Source: Paenibacillus sp. 598K
GTDB lineage: Bacteria; Bacillota; Bacilli; Paenibacillales; Paenibacillaceae
DNA length: 44,841 nt
Direction of reading: 5' to 3'
Assembly (NCBI RefSeq): GCF_003851045.1
Contig: NZ_BFBX01000032.1
Span: 10,208 to 55,048 of the forward strand
This document shows positions 1 to 7,666 of this stretch, one piece after another (within the stretch, counting starts at the first letter, position 1; each line of letters opens with the position of its first letter). A program made the position numbers and the translations under genes. Under the pieces are notes generated by a model, which did no database searches, was not told the origin of the DNA, and saw only the letters and a program-made list of their open reading frames with translations.

Positions 1-960
1 GAGGGCGAGGCGACCCCGCAAGGCGATGTCACGCTCGTCATCGGCGCCTATTCGGTCGTCAAGGACGCGATGGCCGAGCTGCTGCCGAGGTTCCAGGCCT
101 ACTGGCTGGAGGAGTCCGGTCAGACGGTTGCCTTCCAGGAGTCCTACGAGGCTTCGGGGACGCAGGCGCGCGCGATCGTCGGCGGCTTCGAGGCGGACGT
201 GACCTTGCTCGCGATGGAGGGCGACGTCGAGAAGATCGAGCAGGCTGGCTTTATCACCCATGACTGGCGCGAGAAGGGCGCAGACGGCATGATCACGCGG
301 TCGATCGTCGTCCTCGGGACCCGCGAGGGCAATCCGCAGGGCATCCGCGACTGGCAGGATCTGACCCGTCCCGGCGTCAAGGTGCTCTACCCCAATCCGA
401 AGACGTCCGGCGGCGCCCAATGGGACATCAACGCGATCTATGGCGCAGGCTTGAAGCGCTCGGAGCGCGAGCAAGGCCAGGCGGACCCCGCCTATGCCAA
501 GCAGTTCCTGGAGCAGGTGCATACCAATATCGAATCGCTGGACAAAAGCGGCCGCGCCTCGATGGCTGCCTTTGAATACGGCGTAGGCGACGTCATCGTC
601 ACCTACGAGAACGAACTGCTCGCCCGGATCGCCAAAGGCGTCCCCTACGATATCGTCATCCCGCAGGATACGATCCTGATCGAGAACCCGGCGGCGGTCA
701 TCGATACGAACGTCGACAAGCACGGCACCCGCGAGGTCGCGGAGGCCTTCGTCGACTATCTGTACAGCGAGGAAGCGCAGACGGTGCTGATGGACTACGG
801 CTTCCGTCCGGCCAACGAGGCGTTGGCGTCGGCAGCCGAGGCGAAGTTTACGGTGCCGCAGGGCTTGTTCGATATCGACTATCTGGGCGGATGGCCCGAG
901 GTGCGGGAGCTGCTCTACTCGCGCAAGGGCGTCTGGTACCAGGTGCTCGCCGGACTGTAA
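1..960 (+). CDS. Sulfate ABC transporter substrate-binding protein (5' end missing)
   Basis: The reading frame is open from base 1, so the N-terminus and signal peptide lie outside the window; about 319 residues are present, close to the usual length of a mature Sbp/CysP-type protein. Recognisable family segments include the stretch with TSGGAQWDINAIYGAG, where the family has a TSGGARW-like ligand loop, and DVIVTYENE, corresponding to the conserved GDVLL.WENE segment. Family knowledge: it binds sulfate or thiosulfate outside the membrane and delivers it to a CysT-CysW-CysA importer. No permease gene follows; the gene is closed by a terminator, so it is the last gene of its unit or stands alone. 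Its last codons are part of a tandem duplication. Confidence 0.9.
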   Translation, partial: EGEATPQGDVTLVIGAYSVVKDAMAELLPRFQAYWLEESGQTVAFQESYEASGTQARAIVGGFEADVTLLAMEGDVEKIEQAGFITHDWREKGADGMITRSIVVLGTREGNPQGIRDWQDLTRPGVKVLYPNPKTSGGAQWDINAIYGAGLKRSEREQGQADPAYAKQFLEQVHTNIESLDKSGRASMAAFEYGVGDVIVTYENELLARIAKGVPYDIVIPQDTILIENPAAVIDTNVDKHGTREVAEAFVDYLYSEEAQTVLMDYGFRPANEALASAAEAKFTVPQGLFDIDYLGGWPEVRELLYSRKGVWYQVLAGL

Positions 961-1013
961 GCCCTAGCGATCGACGCAGGTGCTCGCCGGACTGTGAGCC
1001 CAAGCGATCGGCG
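940..1013. repeat. 37-bp tandem duplication spanning a stop codon
   Basis: Two adjacent 37-bp copies (940-976 and 977-1013) match at 34 of 37 positions. The first copy contains the last codons and TAA stop of the sulfate-binding protein gene; the second lies just outside the gene and has TGA at the equivalent place. A few bases of a third copy follow. Confidence 0.85.
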
Positions 1014-1037
1014 CAGGCGTTGTTCGTCCCATTGCAC

Positions 1038-1090
1038 AGCAAACACCCCCTCCGGCATAGGGATGCCAAGAGGGGGTGTTTGCTGTTTGC
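1038..1090 (+). terminator. Rho-independent terminator
   Basis: A perfect 16-bp inverted repeat (1038-1053 with 1071-1086) with a 17-nt loop follows the sulfate-binding protein gene. The stem ends in a short T-containing tail, not a long T run, so termination efficiency is less certain. It could also act for the opposite strand. Confidence 0.7.
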
Positions 1091-1157
1091 GGCGATCTGC
1101 TCGCAGGCGGGCTAGCGATATCGCTTATCGGCCCATCCGGGGTCTAAGATGCCCCTA

Positions 1158-1181
1158 AGCGGGTTTGCAGACACGCCCTAG
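1158..1181 (-). repeat. One end of a CTAG-bounded dispersed repeat
   Basis: Read on the minus strand, CTAGGGCGTGTCTGCAAACC and the next two bases match the left end of the repeat at 4395-4454 at 21 of 22 positions. Only one end is evident here; beyond it the sequence differs and I see no second terminal inverted repeat. The CTAG supplies the TAG stop codon of the HAD phosphatase gene. Confidence 0.6.
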
Positions 1182-1990
1182 GTCAGCACCGGCCGGCCGA
1201 GCACGAATTTCTCGATGACGTGGCGCACGCCTTCTTCATTATTGGAGGACGTAACATAGTCGGCGATCGCCTTGAGCGGCTCCACTGCATTGGCCATCGC
1301 TACGCCGAGCCCGGCCGCCTCCAGCATCTCGCGGTCATTCCAAGAGTCGCCGATCGCGATGACCTCATCCATCGTACATCCGATGTGGCCGGCCATGAAG
1401 CGCAGGGCGTCGCCCTTGGTGCCTTCCTTGTGCATGAACTCCAGGTAATGCGGCTTGGACTTGGTGATGTGGACGCGGTCGCCGATGAGCGGCGCCAGCT
1501 CGCGCGCCACCTCGTCGAGCAGCTGCGGCTCGTCGATGATCAGCATCTTGTTCATCGGCTGGCCGATCAGGCGCTCGAAGTCCGGCTCGACGATGAAGGG
1601 GATGTTGGAGAGGCGCGAATAGCCTTGCGCCCGTTCATTGTCCTCGCGCACATAGAGCTGGTCGTCGACGTAGAGCTGCAGATGCAGCCCCTTGCGGGCG
1701 CAGTAGGCGAACAGCTCGCGCGCCGCATCGTCCGGGACACTGCGCTCATAGAGCACCTCCCCGTCGATCAGCGTCTTGACGAGCGAGCCCTGGTAGGTGA
1801 TGATCGGTACATTCAGCTCGATCTGGCGAGCGATTTTTGCCGCGGAAGCGTACATGCGCCCGGTCGCGAGCGTCACGGTGACGCCTTGGGCGATCGCTTC
1901 GACGAGCGCAGCGCGCGTACCCTCGCTCACCTGGATATCGTCGTTCAGCAAGGTATCGTCTACATCGATGGCAATCAGCTTGTAAGTCAT
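1178..1990 (-). CDS. Cof-type HAD-superfamily phosphatase
   Basis: This 270-residue cytosolic protein has the four HAD motifs: AIDVDDTLL with nucleophile Asp9 and acid/base Asp11, a Thr in the TLATGR segment, the Lys region before the C-terminal motif, and GDSWNDREM for magnesium binding. The large insert between motifs II and III is the C2 cap of the Cof/IIB subfamily, whose members hydrolyse sugar phosphates, FMN, PLP and similar small phosphates. The substrate cannot be read from the sequence. A GAGGAGAG ribosome binding site sits before the ATG. The stop codon TAG lies exactly in the CTAG end of a repeat element, so the original C-terminus may have been replaced. It is divergent from the CtpB-like protease gene. 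Confidence 0.9.
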   Translation of the reverse strand: MTYKLIAIDVDDTLLNDDIQVSEGTRAALVEAIAQGVTVTLATGRMYASAAKIARQIELNVPIITYQGSLVKTLIDGEVLYERSVPDDAARELFAYCARKGLHLQLYVDDQLYVREDNERAQGYSRLSNIPFIVEPDFERLIGQPMNKMLIIDEPQLLDEVARELAPLIGDRVHITKSKPHYLEFMHKEGTKGDALRFMAGHIGCTMDEVIAIGDSWNDREMLEAAGLGVAMANAVEPLKAIADYVTSSNNEEGVRHVIEKFVLGRPVLT

Positions 1991-2026
1991 TGATTTCTCT
2001 CCTCTATCTAATGATCAACTAGCTTG

Positions 2027-2055
2027 ATTGTAGCGGAATTGCCCTATGCGCACAA
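2027..2055 (-). promoter_or_regulatory. Sigma-A promoter for the HAD phosphatase gene
   Basis: On the minus strand TTGTGC (2055-2050), a 17-bp spacer and TACAAT (2032-2027) form a reasonable sigma-A promoter about 40 bp before the HAD start. Confidence 0.5.
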
Positions 2056-2132
2056 GGCATGCGCGCCCTGCTTGAAGCCGGACGAAGAATGCGTTACAGT
2101 GATAACAGCATACCTGGAACGGAGGAAAGCGG

Positions 2133-3563
2133 ATGTACCCCTATGACTCACCCAAACGGCGTCAGCGGCGCGCTGCGCTGCTGGTACTCCTCTGTCTGGT
2201 CGTCGTGGCCGTCGGCTTCGTCGCCGGCCGTTGGTCGATGCTGCTGCAATATCCGATGCTGAAGGAGCCGGTCTTCCGCAATCTGGATACGACATATAAG
2301 GAAATCATGAGCGATTATCTGGACGGAGCAGAGGCGAGCAGTCTGCTGCACGGGGCTGCCGAGGGGATGGTCGCCTCGCTTGACGACCCTTACTCTACCT
2401 ACTACACCAAAGAGAGAGGCAGCAGCTACCTGGAACGATATGAAAAGTCCTTTGTCGGCATCGGTGTGGAGCTGCGCAAGGAGGCTGGCCGCTTCCTGAT
2501 CGAGTCGGTCGTCGAAGGCGCGCCGGCCGAGCAGGCCGGGCTGCTCAAGAACGATATCATCACCGAGATTAACAATACGCCGCTCGGCGGCCGCTCGCTC
2601 GACGAGATCGTCGAGATGACGCGCGGCGAGGAGGGGACCAAGGTGACGCTGACGATCGAGCGCGATGGGATGCAGGCGCCGTTCGAGCAAGTGCTGGTGC
2701 GCGCTCCGGTGCCGGTCGTTACGGTCGAGCATGAGATGCACGAGGGCGGGATCGGCACGATCCAGATCATCCGATTCTCCGAGGATACAGCGACCGAGTT
2801 CGATACGGCGGTGCAGGCGCTACAGGCAAAAGGGATGCGAGCGCTCATCCTCGATCTGCGGATGAATCCGGGCGGACTGCTCCGTCCCGCGATCGAGATC
2901 GCCAGCCGGATCGTCCCGAAGGACGAGGTGATCGTGCAGGTCGTCTACAAGGACGAGCAGCATCATGTGACGCATCGATCCCAGCAAGAGGAGCCATGGC
3001 GTCTGCCGGTCGTCGTACTCGTCGACCAGAACAGCGCCAGCTCGGCCGAGGTGCTGGCGGCTGCGCTCAAGGATTCGGCAGGCATCGAGGTGGTCGGCGT
3101 CAAAACGTTCGGCAAGGGCATCGTCCAGACGTTCCAGCAGTTCGCGGATCACTCGGTGCTGAAGCTGACCGAGGCGCAGTGGCGCCGCGCCGATGGCAGT
3201 TGGATCCACAAGGAGGGCATCGAGCCGACCATCGAGGTGCGGATGCCGGACTATGCCTCGCTGCCTTCGCTGCCCTCTGACATCGAGGTCGCGGTCGGCA
3301 GCTTCGGCCAGCATGTCAAGACCGCCGAGCAACTGCTGGCGACGCTCGGCTATGAGCCCGGCGAGCCGGAGGGCATCTTCGACGAAGAGACGAAGGCGGC
3401 GGTTCAGCGCTTCCAGCGCGACGAAGGCTTGCCGGCGGACGGCGTGCTGAGCGGTCGGGCCTCCTATCGGCTGATGGAGCGGGTGCGCGACAAGGTGATC
3501 CGCGAGGATCCCCAGCATCAGAAGGCGATCGAGCTGCTGACAGCCATCCTCGCTGTACAATAG
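2133..3563 (+). CDS. S41-family carboxy-terminal processing protease with PDZ and peptidoglycan-binding domains
   Basis: The 476-residue protein starts with a basic tail and one membrane helix (residues 14-32), placing the rest outside the membrane. A PDZ domain (about 105-185) is followed by the S41 protease core. The catalytic Ser/Lys pair is read as Ser303 in QNSASSAEV and Lys328 in KTFGKG, 25 residues apart as in other C-terminal processing proteases. Residues about 395-455 form a PG_binding_1 domain (GIFDEETKAAVQRFQ), the usual CtpA/CtpB layout in Bacillota. Family knowledge: Bacillus CtpB takes part in intercompartmental signalling in sporulation; related proteases work in envelope protein turnover. 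A GGAGG box precedes the chosen ATG. The specific role here is not determined. Confidence 0.93.
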   Translation: MYPYDSPKRRQRRAALLVLLCLVVVAVGFVAGRWSMLLQYPMLKEPVFRNLDTTYKEIMSDYLDGAEASSLLHGAAEGMVASLDDPYSTYYTKERGSSYLERYEKSFVGIGVELRKEAGRFLIESVVEGAPAEQAGLLKNDIITEINNTPLGGRSLDEIVEMTRGEEGTKVTLTIERDGMQAPFEQVLVRAPVPVVTVEHEMHEGGIGTIQIIRFSEDTATEFDTAVQALQAKGMRALILDLRMNPGGLLRPAIEIASRIVPKDEVIVQVVYKDEQHHVTHRSQQEEPWRLPVVVLVDQNSASSAEVLAAALKDSAGIEVVGVKTFGKGIVQTFQQFADHSVLKLTEAQWRRADGSWIHKEGIEPTIEVRMPDYASLPSLPSDIEVAVGSFGQHVKTAEQLLATLGYEPGEPEGIFDEETKAAVQRFQRDEGLPADGVLSGRASYRLMERVRDKVIREDPQHQKAIELLTAILAVQ

Positions 3564-3604
3564 TCGGAGTAGGGGAGGGTGAAGCGGTTTTTGTCCTTTC
3601 TGAC

Positions 3605-3652
3605 ACTGGACCCCAGTCCAGTTTTCATGTCCGACACCGGACGGTTTTTTTT
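3605..3652 (+). terminator. Two successive terminator hairpins
   Basis: A 7-bp stem with a CCCA loop (3605-3622) followed by TTTT is trailed at once by a second hairpin (GTCCG/CGGAC, 3629-3642) and a run of eight T. They close the CtpB-like gene. Confidence 0.8.
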
Positions 3653-3728
3653 CCATTCGTCTCCTATTATTATAGCTATAGGAGATGCCGCACGGTCATC
3701 CAATTTGCGTTCGGGTGGAGAATGGAAG

Positions 3729-4256
3729 ATGAACGAGAAAACGGTCTATATCATATTGTCGGATACGGGAACGCTGCTCTCGCGTATGATCCGGCTGTAT
3801 ACGCGCGCCGAGCTCAATCATGCCTCGCTCGCGTTTGATGCGCAACTGAACGAGGTGTACAGCTTCGGACGCAAGCGGCCGGGCAACCCGTTCATCGGCG
3901 GCTTCGTCAAGGAAAGTCTGGGCGACGGGCTGCTCAGCCAGGGCGCCTGCGCCGTGTACAGCTGCGATGTCAGCGAGCGGGATTATGAGCGGATTCGTGC
4001 CTATGTGCGCCGCTTCGAGGCGGATCCGGATCGTTATCGCTACAATCTGCTCGGACTGTTCGGGGTTATGATGAGGGTGCGGGTCAGACGCCAGCATGCC
4101 TACTTCTGCTCCCAATTCGTCGCTTCTGCCTTCGAGGCGAGCGGTCGGCGGCTCGTGCCGCAATGCGCCTCCCTCACGACGCCGGCGGATCTCGAACGCT
4201 CGCCCTCGCTCCAGCTCATGTTCCGCGGCGAGCTGAGTCGCTTCGAAGCGATGTGA
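3729..4256 (+). CDS. Permuted papain-fold (YiiX/YebB-like) cysteine hydrolase-like protein
   Basis: The 175-residue protein shows the permuted order of the NlpC/P60 superfamily: a His early (NHASLAF, in a LYTRAELNHASLAF segment) and a Cys late (FCSQFVASAF). In this superfamily His and Cys form the catalytic dyad; members hydrolyse peptide or amide bonds, some in the envelope, but many have no known substrate. No signal peptide or membrane helix is visible, so a cytosolic or membrane-edge position is likely. I chose the ATG at 3729 because the longer open frame to 3579 would run through the double terminator; GGTGGAG and GGAAG precede the ATG. It ends with its own terminator and looks monocistronic. 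Confidence 0.75.
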   Translation: MNEKTVYIILSDTGTLLSRMIRLYTRAELNHASLAFDAQLNEVYSFGRKRPGNPFIGGFVKESLGDGLLSQGACAVYSCDVSERDYERIRAYVRRFEADPDRYRYNLLGLFGVMMRVRVRRQHAYFCSQFVASAFEASGRRLVPQCASLTTPADLERSPSLQLMFRGELSRFEAM

Positions 4257-4285
4257 CGCTCGCGATGATCATAACGATAGACCAA

Positions 4286-4335
4286 AAAGGCCTGTCCTTC
4301 CGTCATATACGATGACTTGGGATAGGCCTTTCTTT
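4286..4335 (+). terminator. Rho-independent terminator
   Basis: AAAGGCCTGTCC (4286-4297) pairs with GGATAGGCCTTT (4320-4331), with a second small stem in the loop, and is followed by a T-rich tail. Confidence 0.75.
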
Positions 4336-4394
4336 GTTGTGGGGGCGCAGCTCCGTATCCTCGCATGCCCGGCAGAGGGGGAACAGAATTGATG

Positions 4395-4454
4395 CTAGGG
4401 CGTGTTTGCAAACCCGCACAATCTGCCACCTTGGGATTAGCAGACACGCTCTAG
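4395..4454. repeat. 60-bp palindromic CTAG-bounded element (MITE-like)
   Basis: The ends are CTAGGGCGTGTTTGCAAA and, on the other strand, CTAGAGCGTGTCTGCTAA, matching at 15 of 18 positions. CTAG stands at both outer edges and could be a target duplication, as for some IS5-like elements. A second copy of one end is at 1158-1181. The right CTAG supplies the TAG stop of the pseudouridine synthase gene on the minus strand. No transposase gene is present. Confidence 0.6.
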
Positions 4455-5413
4455 GGCGTCTCGCGGAACGGCTTCAAAAACGGCTTCGGAATAGCGGTCT
4501 CGAACCGGAGCGCTTCGCCGCTCACCGGATGCCGGAAGGCGAGCACGCGCGCGTGCAGGCCGAGGCGTCCGAGGATATTGCCGGTTGCGCCATACTTTTT
4601 GTCTCCGACGACGGGATGGCCGATCTGCTCCATATGGACGCGGATCTGATTTTTGCGGCCGGTCTCCAGCGTCACCTCGAGCAAGCTGTGGGTACGGCTC
4701 GATTGGAGCGCCTTGTAATGTGTTATGGCATGCTGCCCGTCATTGGGCCGCAGGCTGGCGTACATTCGCAGCGTCTTGCTCTCCTTGAGCCACGACTCGA
4801 TGCGTCCGCTTTGCTGGCGCACCCGCCCCTCGACCAGGGCGACATAGCTGCGCTCGGTGACGATTTCCTGCCAGTCGTTCTGTAGGAGCTGCTGCACGCG
4901 CTCGCTGCGGGCGAACATCATGACGCCTGAGGTATCCCGGTCCAGCCGATGGACGACGAAGATCCGCTGCTTCGGGTCCTGTCGTCGTACATAGGCAGTG
5001 AGCTGCCGATAGGCGGTTACCTGCTCTTCCTTGTCTGTGGCGATCGAGAGCAGTCCGGCATCCTTGTGGATGACGATGAGATGCTCATCCTCATGCAGGA
5101 TCGAGAGGCCGACGAGCGGTGTGGTCTCGACCTGGCGCTCGCCGACGGTGACCGTCTGCCCCGGCTGCAGCGGGTAGTTGTGAGCGGAGACGATTCGGCC
5201 GTCGACGGCGACCTGCTTGCGGGTGAGCAGCGATTTGACGGCATTGCGGCTCAGACGGGCGTAGCGCTCGATCAGGAAGGGCAGCAGCTCTGCGGCTTCC
5301 CGTACATCGTAGGATTTAGGTCCGTGACTGCCGGGGGCTCCGGTTCTCTTCTTGGCTGGCGACGGCTGCTTTGCAGCCTTGCGGGAGGGCGTGTTATGCT
5401 TGGATTGCTTCAT
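4451..5413 (-). CDS. RluA-family pseudouridine synthase with S4 domain
   Basis: The 320-residue protein carries a basic N-terminal tail (about residues 1-35), an S4 RNA-binding domain (about 36-95) and the RluA catalytic domain. The active-site motif HRLDRDTSGVMMFA contains the Asp that attacks the uridine; GRKNQIRVHMEQIGHPVVGD is the second family motif. Family knowledge: such enzymes isomerise specific uridines in rRNA or tRNA in the cytosol. Which uridine is modified cannot be said; the RluD/YlyB/YjbO group is large. A GGAG box precedes the ATG. The Lys/Ser-rich extension before the S4 domain is longer than usual. The stop codon coincides with the end of the CTAG-bounded repeat. Confidence 0.92.
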   Translation of the reverse strand: MKQSKHNTPSRKAAKQPSPAKKRTGAPGSHGPKSYDVREAAELLPFLIERYARLSRNAVKSLLTRKQVAVDGRIVSAHNYPLQPGQTVTVGERQVETTPLVGLSILHEDEHLIVIHKDAGLLSIATDKEEQVTAYRQLTAYVRRQDPKQRIFVVHRLDRDTSGVMMFARSERVQQLLQNDWQEIVTERSYVALVEGRVRQQSGRIESWLKESKTLRMYASLRPNDGQHAITHYKALQSSRTHSLLEVTLETGRKNQIRVHMEQIGHPVVGDKKYGATGNILGRLGLHARVLAFRHPVSGEALRFETAIPKPFLKPFRETP

Positions 5414-5513
5414 GGTACGGACTCCGTTCTGTGGTGTTATTTTCCCTACTATAGCATGAAGTTCGATCGATTAGCTATCCCGGCCGCATGTCGGGAGGAG
5501 GAGAGATGACGAT

Positions 5514-6479
5514 ATGGCTCACGAACCGGAACGTCCGGTCATCGAGGCGACAGGATTAATCAAGCGATACGGCGACTTCACCGCGGTGGGCGGCGTCTCA
5601 CTGGAGGTGAGGCGCGGCGAGGTGTTCGGGCTGCTCGGGCCCAACGGCGCGGGCAAAACGACGACGATGGAGATGCTGGAGGGACTGCGGTTGCCGGATG
5701 AGGGCAGCGCTCGGATCGCCGGTTATGATACGCGTACGGAGCTCTCTCGCGTCAAGGAGGTCATCGGCGTACAACTGCAATCGACGTCGCTGTTTGATCT
5801 GCTCACCGTACGCGAGATTACGGCGATGTACGCGAGCTTTTACCGGGTGCCGACGCTGCCAGTGGAGCCGCTGCTGGAGCGAGTCTTGCTGCGGGAGAAG
5901 CTCAATGACCGCGTCAAGCATCTATCGGGCGGACAAAAGCAGCGGCTGGCGATCGCGCTGGCGCTCGTCAATGATCCTCAGGTCGTATTCCTCGACGAGC
6001 CGACAACGGGCCTCGACCCGCAGGCGCGGCGCATGCTCTGGGATATCATCCTCGGGCTGCGTGAGGAGGGCAAGACGATCGTGCTGAGCACGCATTATAT
6101 GGATGAGGCCGAGATCCTCGCCGATCGCATCTGTCTCATGGACAGCGGGCGCGTCGTCGCGCTCGACACGCCACGCCGGCTGATCGAGCGACTGGCCTCG
6201 GCCAGCGCCATCGAGTTCGACCTGGCCGCCGAGCCGCATGCCTCCGAGGAGGAGCGCGAGCGCTTGCTCTCGCGCATGCAGGCGCTCGCTTCGGTGGAGC
6301 AGGCCGAGGTCCGCAAGGATCGGGTCATCCTCTATGTAGATAACCTGCAGCAGGCGTTGACGGCGCTGATCGGCATGGCGGACCGGGAATTGCTGCCGCT
6401 TGCCGGACTGCAGACGCGCACGGCGTCGCTCGAGGACGTCTTTATTCAGATGACGGGAAGGAGCCTGAGAGAAGGATGA
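5514..6479 (+). CDS. ABC-2 type transporter, ATP-binding protein
   Basis: A 321-residue cytosolic ATPase with Walker A GPNGAGKT (42-49), signature LSGGQ (137-141), Walker B VVFLDE (157-162) and the switch His194 in LSTHYMDEAE. The last about 100 residues form the extra domain found in DrrA/CcmA-like exporters. A strong GGGAGGAGGAGAG box lies about ten bases before the ATG. Its TGA overlaps the ATG of the permease gene (ATGA), so the two are translationally coupled. Family knowledge: the pair exports drugs, antibiotics, lipids or polysaccharide; the substrate is unknown. It is divergent from the pseudouridine synthase gene with 100 bp between. Confidence 0.93.
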   Translation: MAHEPERPVIEATGLIKRYGDFTAVGGVSLEVRRGEVFGLLGPNGAGKTTTMEMLEGLRLPDEGSARIAGYDTRTELSRVKEVIGVQLQSTSLFDLLTVREITAMYASFYRVPTLPVEPLLERVLLREKLNDRVKHLSGGQKQRLAIALALVNDPQVVFLDEPTTGLDPQARRMLWDIILGLREEGKTIVLSTHYMDEAEILADRICLMDSGRVVALDTPRRLIERLASASAIEFDLAAEPHASEEERERLLSRMQALASVEQAEVRKDRVILYVDNLQQALTALIGMADRELLPLAGLQTRTASLEDVFIQMTGRSLREG

Positions 6480-7573
6480 ATGCCTACAAGCAATTGACGC
6501 TGGCGCAGCTCAAGCTGTTCGCCCGCAATCGGCAGATGCTGTTCTGGAGCGTTGCCTTCCCGATCTTCCTGATGGTGATGATGGGCTCCTTCCTTGGTCA
6601 GGGCAACAGCCTATCGCTGCAAGGGATGATCGTCGACGAGGACGGCAGCGCTGCATCGGCCGAGGTGCAGTCGCGGCTGCTCCAGAGTGGAGTGCTCACG
6701 CTCACCGAGGCGGACACATCGACTGCCGCGATGGAGCGGCTGCGGGCCGGAGATACGTCGTTTGTCATCTTGCTGCCGGCAGGACTCGGCGAAGCGATCG
6801 ATGCGGCGATTCCGGGACAAGCGGCCTCGGTCCGTCTGTACACCGACGAGACGCAGCTGACCGTCTCCGAGCTGGCGCGCACGACCGTCACGTATGTGAT
6901 CGACGAGGTATCCAAGGCGCGGACGGGTTATATGCCGCTGCTCACCGTCGAGAGCGAAGGGGTGCAGGCGCTCGATCTTGGCTATATCGACTTCCTGGTG
7001 CCGGGTATCGTAGCCATGATGATTATGACGACCAATCTCAACGGCGTGGCGGGTCAGATCTCCTCCTGGCGCGAGCGCGGCATTTTGCGCCGCATGCAGA
7101 GCACGCCGCTGCACGCGTCCTCATTTATCGCCGCCCAGATTACGGCGCGTCTGCTGCTCAACGGCCTCCAGGCGGTGATTGTGCTGCTGATCGCTCAGCT
7201 TATCTTCGGCACTCAGGTCAACGGCTCCTGGCTGCTCCTGCTTGCCTTCGTCGTTGCGGGGACGCTGGCCTTTATGTCGATCGGCTTCATCATCGCGGGC
7301 GTCGCCAAGTCGCCAGAGAGCGCCGGGCCAATATCCGGCTTCGTCTCGTTCCCGCTGTTGTTCCTCGGCGGCGTTTTCTTCCCGATCCAGAACATGCCGA
7401 AATTCCTGCAGCCTGTGGTCGAGCTGTTGCCGATCGCCCATCTGTCGACCGCGCTGCGCCAAATTATGAATGTCGGCGCGGGGCTGACGGAAGTGTGGTA
7501 CGAGGCTGCGCTGCTCGGCGGTTGGCTGGTCGTCGCATTTATCGCGGCCTCGCTTACGTTCAAGTGGGAGTAG
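6476..7573 (+). CDS. ABC-2 type transporter permease
   Basis: The 365-residue integral membrane protein has one helix near the N-terminus (about 22-42), a large extracytoplasmic loop (about 45-165) and five further helices in the C-terminal half, the layout of the ABC2_membrane_3/YhgE-like group. The SWRERGILRRMQSTPL segment before the second helix is the typical coupling helix region that contacts the ATPase. It forms an exporter with the upstream ATP-binding protein, whose stop it overlaps by four bases. No accessory gene indicates the cargo. I see no terminator between this gene and the protease gene 93 bp downstream, so read-through is possible. Confidence 0.9.
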   Translation: MNAYKQLTLAQLKLFARNRQMLFWSVAFPIFLMVMMGSFLGQGNSLSLQGMIVDEDGSAASAEVQSRLLQSGVLTLTEADTSTAAMERLRAGDTSFVILLPAGLGEAIDAAIPGQAASVRLYTDETQLTVSELARTTVTYVIDEVSKARTGYMPLLTVESEGVQALDLGYIDFLVPGIVAMMIMTTNLNGVAGQISSWRERGILRRMQSTPLHASSFIAAQITARLLLNGLQAVIVLLIAQLIFGTQVNGSWLLLLAFVVAGTLAFMSIGFIIAGVAKSPESAGPISGFVSFPLLFLGGVFFPIQNMPKFLQPVVELLPIAHLSTALRQIMNVGAGLTEVWYEAALLGGWLVVAFIAASLTFKWE

Positions 7574-7666
7574 CGCGCAAGATTTGTATGGACAAAAGCT
7601 TAAGGGCGGTGGTACGATACGAAAGTATGGAAGATAAAGGAACCTACTGGAGGATGTACGCAGCCT

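Noticed and set aside
3579..3728. N-terminal extension of the permuted-papain protein from 3579
   Set aside because: The extension would translate the double terminator of the previous gene and gives no family similarity.
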